Shown piece after piece: positions 1 to 4,854 of a DNA stretch of 8,185 nucleotides. Within the stretch, counting starts at the first letter, position 1; each line of letters starts with the position of its first letter. Position numbers and translations under genes: made by a program. The notes beneath the pieces were generated by a model. It was given only the letters and a program-made list of their open reading frames with translations. It was not told the DNA's origin and ran no database searches. Source of the stretch: Lentisphaeria bacterium UBA1724 (GTDB lineage: Bacteria; Verrucomicrobiota; Lentisphaeria; Oligosphaerales; Oligosphaeraceae); contig DCIO01000103.1 in NCBI GenBank assembly GCA_002315885.1, positions 48,329 through 56,513 on the forward strand, in the 5' to 3' direction.

Positions 1-1
1 C

Positions 2-9
2 CCCTCCTT
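2..9 (-). promoter_or_regulatory. Possible Shine-Dalgarno of a gene starting off the left edge
   Basis: Read on the minus strand these bases are AAGGAGGG, a near-perfect anti-16S complement. If functional, it would serve a leftward gene whose start codon lies just outside the window, making the neighbouring 7-bp repeat part of a divergent intergenic spacer. No start codon is visible, so this could be chance. Confidence 0.25.
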
Positions 10-10
10 C

Positions 11-48
11 ATTAAGCATTAAGCATTAAGCATTAAGCATTAAGCATT
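11..48. repeat. 7-bp tandem repeat, five copies of ATTAAGC
   Basis: Five perfect head-to-tail copies of ATTAAGC occupy 11-45, followed by a partial ATT that runs into the start codon region of the first gene. Each unit contains TAA. Because 7 is not a multiple of 3, the array places stop codons in all three plus-strand frames. It fills the position where a ribosome binding site for the first gene would lie. Copy number in such arrays typically varies by slippage. Confidence 0.9.
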
Positions 49-49
49 G

Positions 50-289
50 ATGTTCGATATCATCGTCTCCGACTTACCTGCAGAAGAGCCCTGTGCCACC
101 GTATCTGGCGCGGTGCAGCTTCTCCTTGCCCTGGGCATCGCCTTCGTGGTGCTCGTTGTGCTGATTTGGCTCTGCATTCTCCTAGCGGGATATATCCGCA
201 AGAATGCCGCGAAGGTCAAAATGAATCTAGGGGAAAACACCCCCGTATCCGCGGAAGCCGAAAAGGACGATCCGCCCCAGGAAAAGTAG
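50..289 (+). CDS. Small single-pass membrane protein, possibly OadG-like
   Basis: 79-residue protein with one strongly hydrophobic helix at about residues 22-49 (rich in L, V, I, with a W and a C). A short N-terminal segment containing acidic residues precedes it. Just after the helix comes an R/K-rich stretch (R50, K51, K55, K57), suggesting a cytoplasmic C-terminus, and then a short charged tail rich in E, D, P and K. The helix pattern with internal G and F recalls the gamma subunit of sodium-pumping decarboxylases (OadG), but no other subunit gene is visible in the window, so function is not assigned. A TTG at 47 is an in-frame alternative start; a TAA at 41-43 blocks anything further upstream. 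No Shine-Dalgarno is present because the 7-bp repeat occupies that space. The stop is 2 nt before rnhC, suggesting co-transcription. Confidence 0.6.
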   Translation: MFDIIVSDLPAEEPCATVSGAVQLLLALGIAFVVLVVLIWLCILLAGYIRKNAAKVKMNLGENTPVSAEAEKDDPPQEK

Positions 290-291
290 CC

Positions 292-1248
292 ATGCCGCCT
301 CTCACTTCACTCGTATTCCAATTGACGCCGCCTGAAATCCAGGCGCTCCATGACGCCCTAGAAGCTGCCAGTTGGACTTTCGGCGATTTGGCCTACGCCC
401 ATTGGCGGGCCGCATTGGGCAAGAACAACATCGCCGCATACCTATCTGGCAAAGTCACCTTCCAGGGAGCCGACAGCGAGACAATCGCCGCCCATTTCCT
501 CCCCGAAAAAGCCCCCGCGCCCTCCAAAAAGCCACAGCCGAAGACTCTCGATGATGGCCGTCAGGAATCCGCCTTGGAGACCGCACTCCGAGAAGACCCG
601 AAGATGTTCGACCCACATGCGGGCATTGACGAATCAGGAAAAGGGGACTACTTCGGACCGCTAGTCATCGCATGCGCATACACCGACGCCGATACCGCAG
701 CAAAACTCCTGGATGCGGGCGTCCGGGACTCCAAGATGCTCTCCTCCGACAAGGAAGCCCTGAAATTGGATGCCTTCATCCAGCAGACCCTGGCGGGAAA
801 ATTCGCCATCGTCAAAATCTCCCCCGAACGGCTCAACGAACTCTATGAACAATGCGGGAACCTCAACTCCCTGCTGGCATGGGGACACGCAAAAGCCCTG
901 GAGGACCTGCTGACGAAAGTCCCCGAGTGCCCACGGGCCATTTCCGACCAATTCGGACAGGGACACCTGGTCAAGCGAAAGCTCCAGGAGCGTGGGAGGA
1001 AGATCATTTTGGACGAACATCCCAAAGCGGAAGCAGATGTCGCTGTCGCGGCGGCTTCTATTCTGGCCAGAGCGGTTTACATTAAGGAGATGTCCCGTTT
1101 AGGTGCATCCGCGGGGCTGCTGTTGCCGAAGGGCTGCAGCACGAAAGTCCTTTCCTGCGCAAAAGAATTCCTGAAGCTCCATCCCAAAGACGAGCTGAAG
1201 AAATACGCGAAGATTTTTTTCAAAACCACACAACAATTGGAGAATTAA
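292..1248 (+). CDS. rnhC: Ribonuclease HIII
   Basis: 318-residue type 2 RNase H, which cleaves the RNA strand of RNA-DNA hybrids in the cytoplasm, for example at R-loops and replication-associated RNA. The N-terminal ~80 residues fit the TBP-like substrate-binding domain that separates HIII from HII. A Pro/Lys-rich linker follows, then the catalytic domain opening with IDESGKGDYFGPL. D113 and E114 are the first two active-site acids; D219 in ISDQFG and an acidic residue in the KAEADVAVAAASI segment (E247/D249) are candidates for the others. DESGKGDYFGP with the N-terminal domain is characteristic of HIII. The ATG at 292 is chosen because it gives a family-like N-terminus and has AGGA at 279-282 nine nt upstream; the frame is open upstream to 166, but that part overlaps the preceding gene. 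Gap to the next gene is 2 nt. Confidence 0.93.
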   Translation: MPPLTSLVFQLTPPEIQALHDALEAASWTFGDLAYAHWRAALGKNNIAAYLSGKVTFQGADSETIAAHFLPEKAPAPSKKPQPKTLDDGRQESALETALREDPKMFDPHAGIDESGKGDYFGPLVIACAYTDADTAAKLLDAGVRDSKMLSSDKEALKLDAFIQQTLAGKFAIVKISPERLNELYEQCGNLNSLLAWGHAKALEDLLTKVPECPRAISDQFGQGHLVKRKLQERGRKIILDEHPKAEADVAVAAASILARAVYIKEMSRLGASAGLLLPKGCSTKVLSCAKEFLKLHPKDELKKYAKIFFKTTQQLEN

Positions 1249-1250
1249 CA

Positions 1251-2168
1251 ATGTTCTTTTCTGGATTTGCAGACGAAGCATGCGTTGACTTAGCTGGTCA
1301 GATTTCCATCACCAAGGAATTGGGCTGGAACAACATAGAATTGCGCAAGGTCGGCGAGAAGATGCTGGGCACCATGACTGACGAGGAATTCGATGCCGCA
1401 TATCAGATGCTGGACGAGTCTGGCGTCAAGATCAACTGCTACGGCAGTGCCGTGGCCAACTGGGCGTGCCATCCCCGCAACGAGGAGCACTACGAGGCCA
1501 CCAAGAAGGAGCTGCTCACCGCAATCCCCCGTATGCAGAAGCTGGGTTGCAAGATGATCCGCGGAATGTCCTTCCTGGTCCCCACTGACGAACCCGGTGA
1601 TTCTCCCGAACTGGAAGCCATCATCTTCAAGAAAGTCCGCGAGCTGGTGCAGATCTGCGCCGACAACGGCATCATGTACGGCCACGAAAATTGCATGAAT
1701 TACGGCGGCATGAGCTATGTCCATACCCTGAAGCTCCTGGAAGCCGTCAACAACCCCGCCTTCACCCTGATTTTCGATACGGGCAACCCCTGCTTCAACC
1801 TGCGCCAGCTGGGCACCAAGCCCTACCCCATCCAGTCCTCCTGGGAATTCTTCCAGCGCGTGAAGCAGTATGTGACCCATATCCACATCAAGGACGCCGT
1901 GGCACTGCCCAAGGAAGACGGCTCCCGCCCCGATGCCACCTTCACCTTCGCAGGCGAAGGCACCGGCGATGTCCGCGCCATCATGAAGGACCTGCTGAAA
2001 TCCGGTTACGATGCCGGCATCACCATGGAACCCCACGTGGGCTATGTCTTCCATGACCCCAATGGCGACAACAACAGCGCCGCCGCCAAGAAGTTCCGCC
2101 ACGACATCTACATCGACTACTGCCACGCATTCGAGCAGCTCATGCACGACTGCGGCTGGAAGTTCTAA
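1251..2168 (+). CDS. Sugar phosphate isomerase/epimerase-like TIM-barrel protein
   Basis: 305-residue protein of the xylose isomerase-like TIM-barrel family (AP endonuclease 2 fold). Members are mostly divalent-metal-dependent isomerases or epimerases acting on sugars, inositols or hydroxypyruvate-type substrates. Candidate metal or catalytic residues fall at the ends of beta strands as expected: E146 in GHENC, D176 in FDTGN, H210 and H212 in HIHIKD, and E260 in MEPH. The N-terminus FSGFADEA is also typical of the group. The substrate cannot be deduced, and no sugar transport or catabolic gene is adjacent. GGAG at 1239-1242, inside the last codons of rnhC, lies 8 nt before the ATG, so translation is probably coupled to rnhC. 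Confidence 0.85.
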   Translation: MFFSGFADEACVDLAGQISITKELGWNNIELRKVGEKMLGTMTDEEFDAAYQMLDESGVKINCYGSAVANWACHPRNEEHYEATKKELLTAIPRMQKLGCKMIRGMSFLVPTDEPGDSPELEAIIFKKVRELVQICADNGIMYGHENCMNYGGMSYVHTLKLLEAVNNPAFTLIFDTGNPCFNLRQLGTKPYPIQSSWEFFQRVKQYVTHIHIKDAVALPKEDGSRPDATFTFAGEGTGDVRAIMKDLLKSGYDAGITMEPHVGYVFHDPNGDNNSAAAKKFRHDIYIDYCHAFEQLMHDCGWKF

Positions 2169-2186
2169 TCCCTGAGAAACGCACGC

Positions 2187-2765
2187 ATGTCCATTGAGAA
2201 GACCATCTGGCCGGGCAGCACGCAACTGGCCCCCAGCCCCGTCGTCCTAGTCGGCACTGGTGATGGCAAGCGCCATCCCTGGGATATCATGACCGCCGCC
2301 TGGGCAGGGACCCTCTGTTCTGATCCGCCCATGGTCTCCATCGGCGTGCGACCCAGCCGTTTCACCTACCACCAACTCGAGGCGCTGCAGTGCTTCACCG
2401 TCAATATGCCCACCGTCGATCAGGCGGAGACTGTGGACTACTGCGGCGTCATCAGTGGACGGGATACGGACAAATTCTCCACTCGGAAACTCACTCCCGT
2501 GGCGGCCTCGAAGATTATCGCGCCGATTGTAGAGGAATGCCCCCTTTCCTTGGAATGCGTGGTCAAGCACCGCCTGGAACTGGGCACACACGTAGTCTAT
2601 ATCGGCGAAGTGGTGGCCGTCCAAGTGACCTCTTCCTTCATTGACGAGAAAGGCAAGCTGGACTTGCAGAAAGCCGACCTGCTGGCCTACGCCCATGGGC
2701 ATTACTACTCCCTGGGCAAAGAACTGGGATACTTCGGATACTCCGTCAAGAAAAACCGCTCGTAA
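2187..2765 (+). CDS. Flavin reductase-like (flavoredoxin) FMN-binding protein
   Basis: 192-residue protein of the flavin reductase-like family, a split-barrel fold that binds FMN and moves electrons between NAD(P)H, flavin and partner proteins. Supporting segments are PSPVVLVGTGDG (residues 16-27), the FMN-site pattern TAAWAGTLCSDPPMVSIGVR (36-55), the VDYCGVISGRDTDKF segment in the middle, and the characteristic C-terminal YYSLGKELGYFGYSVKK (173-189). Length is normal for flavoredoxin-type members. The electron donor and partner are unknown; an anaerobic redox role is inferred only from the family and the organism's apparent lifestyle. The ATG at 2187 is preceded by a weak GAGAAA about 7 nt upstream. 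It sits 18 nt after the isomerase-like gene and 9 nt before rsmG. Confidence 0.87.
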   Translation: MSIEKTIWPGSTQLAPSPVVLVGTGDGKRHPWDIMTAAWAGTLCSDPPMVSIGVRPSRFTYHQLEALQCFTVNMPTVDQAETVDYCGVISGRDTDKFSTRKLTPVAASKIIAPIVEECPLSLECVVKHRLELGTHVVYIGEVVAVQVTSSFIDEKGKLDLQKADLLAYAHGHYYSLGKELGYFGYSVKKNRS

Positions 2766-2774
2766 TACTTTCTC

Positions 2775-3566
2775 ATGACTCCCGCAACGAATCCAGAACT
2801 GCGCTCCGCCGGCGATTTCCTGCCCTCACGCTATCCCACTCTCTCTTTCCCCGAAGAGGACTGGGCGGTATTCTGCCAGAATTGCGAGGCATTGGAATTG
2901 GATGATCCCAATCCGCACCGCAAGACCTTCGAGGCGCTTTATAGCCATCTGGTGGGCGTCAATCAGTGGCTGAACCTCACACGGCTCACCACACCCGCGG
3001 ATTATCTGAAATTCTCCCTGCTGGATTCCCTGACGCTGGTGCCCGTGCTGCAATCACTCTGCGAAGAACACAGCACCATCGTCGATTTGGGCAGCGGTGG
3101 CGGCTATCCAGGGCTTCCTTTGATGACCGCCATGCCTTCGCAAAATTTCGCATTGGTGGACTCCCGACAGAAGAAAGTGGAGTTCCTCAACGCCTCCATC
3201 CCGCTGATTCCGCGCACAGGAAAAGGCGCCGCATACGCATTCCGGGGACGGGATGTGGGGCGCGTACACCCCGATTTGCTCCACCACGCCGAAGTAGTCA
3301 CAGCCCGAGCGGTGGGCAAAGGCGTGGATTTGCTGCCCGATGCCGCGGAACTGCTGGCCCAGGGCGGCGTATTCGTCCTGATGAAGGGCCAGAGCTGGCC
3401 CGAAGAAGAGGCACCACTCTATGAAGAAGCCTGCCCCGCATTCGGCTTCGATGTGGTGGAGGATGCTGAGCTATCCCTGGTCCCCGGAGACCCAGTCCGA
3501 CATATCATCCTGGCCGTCAAAAAAGGCCGCGTGGATCTCCGGAAATCAAGGAAATATCTGAAATAG
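2775..3566 (+). CDS. rsmG: 16S rRNA (guanine-N7) methyltransferase RsmG
   Basis: 263-residue SAM-dependent methyltransferase that modifies a guanine of 16S rRNA (G527 in E. coli numbering). The diagnostic parts are WLNLTRLT, then DLGSGGGYPGLPL (D104 to L116) for SAM binding, LVDSRQKKVEFL with D129 as the expected ribose-binding acid, and TARAV (176-180). A C-terminal KGQSWPEE segment follows. The protein is somewhat longer than usual for RsmG (about 200-240), through about 35 extra N-terminal residues. No Shine-Dalgarno is visible before the ATG, so translation may be coupled to the flavin reductase gene 9 nt upstream. The TAG stop is the first three bases of a 9-bp tandem repeat. It is convergent with nrdG. 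Confidence 0.93.
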   Translation: MTPATNPELRSAGDFLPSRYPTLSFPEEDWAVFCQNCEALELDDPNPHRKTFEALYSHLVGVNQWLNLTRLTTPADYLKFSLLDSLTLVPVLQSLCEEHSTIVDLGSGGGYPGLPLMTAMPSQNFALVDSRQKKVEFLNASIPLIPRTGKGAAYAFRGRDVGRVHPDLLHHAEVVTARAVGKGVDLLPDAAELLAQGGVFVLMKGQSWPEEEAPLYEEACPAFGFDVVEDAELSLVPGDPVRHIILAVKKGRVDLRKSRKYLK

Positions 3567-3582
3567 GACCGGTAGGACCGGT
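3564..3582 (+). repeat. 9-bp tandem repeat TAGGACCGG, starting with the rsmG stop codon
   Basis: Two exact copies of TAGGACCGG plus one further T. The TAG of the first copy is the rsmG stop; because the unit is 9 bp, the second copy puts another TAG in the same frame. The unit differs by one base from the repeat ending ung at 7948-7970 when both are read in the sense direction of their gene. Confidence 0.85.
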
Positions 3583-3603
3583 GGGGCTTATGTATTTGGC
3601 CCC
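3583..3603. terminator. Weak hairpin between convergent rsmG and nrdG
   Basis: GGGGC (3583-3587) can pair with GCCCC (3599-3603) across an 11-nt loop. It lies in the 59-nt gap between two converging genes, where a bidirectional terminator would be expected, but there is no T tract on either side. The call is therefore weak. Confidence 0.3.
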
Positions 3604-3606
3604 TGA

Positions 3607-3620
3607 AATTGAGAATTGAA
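3607..3620. repeat. Two copies of a 7-bp unit AATTGAG/AATTGAA
   Basis: AATTGAG followed directly by AATTGAA in the rsmG-nrdG gap. Like the other short arrays here, each unit contains a stop triplet (TGA on the plus strand). Only two copies with one mismatch, so it could be chance or the remains of a longer array. Confidence 0.5.
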
Positions 3621-3625
3621 GGAAA

Positions 3626-4330
3626 TCACCTGGCCTTAGCCAGTTCTACGTATGGGGCGGCGGCCTTGGCGCACTCCTCCAATACGGATGGTCTTGTGCG
3701 AGGCAGCGTCCGCACCGCGGGATCCGGGAGATTATCGTGGGGAACGAAGGCCTGGAAAATCCATCGTTTCGCCCCCTGGATATCCTTTGCCGCGGCCACG
3801 ATTTCCTCGGTTGTATGGAAGCCCTCCAGGACCGTGGTGCGGAATTCGTAATCTTTCGCCTGCTCCATAATGAGCTTGATGGAGGCGCGGATGCGGTCCA
3901 GGTTGTTATACTTGACGAACTGGGGATAGTGGTCCAGCGCGCACTTGATATCCATAGCCACGTAGTCCAGCATCGGCATCAGCTTCTCCAGCATTTCCGG
4001 ATTGGAGCCATTGGAGTCCAGTTTCACTAGGAAGCCCTGCTCTTTCAGGAATGCAATCGTATCGGGCAGTGCGGGATGAATCGTGGGTTCGCCACCTGTG
4101 ACGGTGACCGCCTTAACCCAATCCTCGCGATATTTGTCCAGCCGGTCTTTCAAAACTCCGAAAGAGAAGGTCTTTGCATTCCAGTCATCAATCAAGTCCA
4201 CGTTATGGCAGAATCCACAGCGGAAATCGCAGCCGCTGGTGAACATGAGCACCGCCAAATGGCCAGGGTAATCCACCATGCTGGGCTGGCGCATGATGGC
4301 ATTGATTACGGATTTTTCTTCGAGATTCAT
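3626..4330 (-). CDS. nrdG: Anaerobic ribonucleotide reductase activating protein, radical SAM
   Basis: 234-residue radical-SAM enzyme that uses a 4Fe-4S cluster and S-adenosylmethionine to install the glycyl radical on NrdD. The cluster-binding motif is CDFRCGFC (C34, C38, C41; CX3CX2C), followed by VTGGEPT around 77-83 for SAM binding. MVDYPGHLAVLMFTSG before the cysteines and the length of about 230 residues fit the longer NrdG2-type activases rather than the roughly 155-residue E. coli form. The ATG at 4330 is chosen: the frame is open upstream to a TTG at 4372, but that stretch is intergenic and contains the 3' part of a terminator. No clear Shine-Dalgarno precedes the start. It follows the redoxin gene after an intrinsic terminator, so expression depends on readthrough or an unseen promoter. 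Confidence 0.92.
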   Translation of the reverse strand: MNLEEKSVINAIMRQPSMVDYPGHLAVLMFTSGCDFRCGFCHNVDLIDDWNAKTFSFGVLKDRLDKYREDWVKAVTVTGGEPTIHPALPDTIAFLKEQGFLVKLDSNGSNPEMLEKLMPMLDYVAMDIKCALDHYPQFVKYNNLDRIRASIKLIMEQAKDYEFRTTVLEGFHTTEEIVAAAKDIQGAKRWIFQAFVPHDNLPDPAVRTLPRTRPSVLEECAKAAAPYVELAKAR

Positions 4331-4354
4331 GGAAATATAAAACAGCCTCGTTCT

Positions 4355-4399
4355 AAAAAACAAAACACGCAAAAAGGTCCTCGGAGGCTTTTTGCGTGT
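4355..4399 (-). terminator. Strong intrinsic terminator after the nrdD-redoxin pair
   Basis: On the minus strand ACACGCAAAAAG (4399-4388) pairs perfectly over 12 bp with CTTTTTGCGTGT (4376-4365). The 11-nt loop between them can form a further short CCT/AGG pairing. The stem is followed by TTTGTTTTTT (4364-4355). It begins 18 nt after the redoxin stop and ends about 25 nt before the nrdG start codon. Confidence 0.9.
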
Positions 4400-4416
4400 C
4401 TTGGGTGGGAACGGAT

Positions 4417-4827
4417 TTATGCAATCTGCAGAGCCTGGTCCAGAATGGCCTTGATCATATTGGGGGTAATCAGGCCCTTGCCTTCCTCGGAGTAGTCAGT
4501 CTGGATACCCAGGAACTGATAGAGCTTGGAGTGCTTGCAGACCGCATCCTGGCTATCGGGATCCGGGTTGGACAGATAGCGGTTCTGACCATTGGCGTCC
4601 ACCACGGAAATCACCATGGCGGGAATGCGGCTGGGATTCAGGCACTCGCTCTTGCAGAATTCCACCAGGCCCTCTTCTTCCAGCACATTGTGGTATTCCT
4701 TGCGGAAACGGGCATACTCGGGGATTTCCACCAGCATCTTGTCCAGACGCTGATTCAAGGCATGGCACTTGGCGCAACCAGGCTTGCCAAAGACATTCAC
4801 CACCAATTGGTTCTTTGCTTCGTTCAT
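4417..4827 (-). CDS. Thioredoxin/glutaredoxin-like protein linked to NrdD
   Basis: 136-residue thioredoxin-fold protein. The N-terminal beta strand LVVNVFGKPG leads into a CAKC redox motif (C18-C21), and SRIPAMVI (66-73) supplies the expected cis-proline loop (P69). A second cysteine pair, CKSEC (C58, C62), and C97 are additional. The last ~40 residues form a C-terminal extension rather than a standard fold end. It sits 27 nt downstream of nrdD, in the same direction and with its own Shine-Dalgarno, so it is probably the electron donor that reduces NrdD after each turnover, as NrdH-like or thioredoxin-like proteins do for non-formate class III enzymes. That role is inferred from position. The ATG at 4827 is chosen over an in-frame TTG at 4848 because of AAGGAG eight nt upstream. 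Confidence 0.82.
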   Translation of the reverse strand: MNEAKNQLVVNVFGKPGCAKCHALNQRLDKMLVEIPEYARFRKEYHNVLEEEGLVEFCKSECLNPSRIPAMVISVVDANGQNRYLSNPDPDSQDAVCKHSKLYQFLGIQTDYSEEGKGLITPNMIKAILDQALQIA

Positions 4828-4835
4828 TTGCGTTT

Positions 4836-4841
4836 CTCCTT
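4836..4841 (-). promoter_or_regulatory. Shine-Dalgarno of the redoxin gene
   Basis: AAGGAG on the minus strand, 8 nt before the ATG at 4827 and inside the gap after nrdD. It decides the start in favour of 4827 and is much stronger than the sites before nrdD, nrdG and rsmG. Confidence 0.8.
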
Positions 4842-4854
4842 TTCCCAATGGTGA

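Noticed and set aside
166..291. Upstream extension of rnhC to an ATG at 166
   Set aside because: It overlaps the small membrane-protein gene, shows no RNase HIII similarity, and the ATG at 292 has a suitable ribosome binding site.
1290..2225. A 311-codon minus-strand frame across the isomerase-like gene
   Set aside because: Antisense shadow of the TIM-barrel gene with composition typical of mirrored coding (rich in G, V, A, H) and no motifs.
4331..4360. A TATATT hexamer just before nrdG as a promoter -10
   Set aside because: With an 18-nt spacer to a TTGTTT it looks plausible, but the transcription start would fall at or inside the nrdG start codon, so it would not make a normal message.
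4331..4372. Upstream TTG start for nrdG
   Set aside because: The added 14 residues come from terminator tail and intergenic sequence; family similarity begins at the ATG at 4330.
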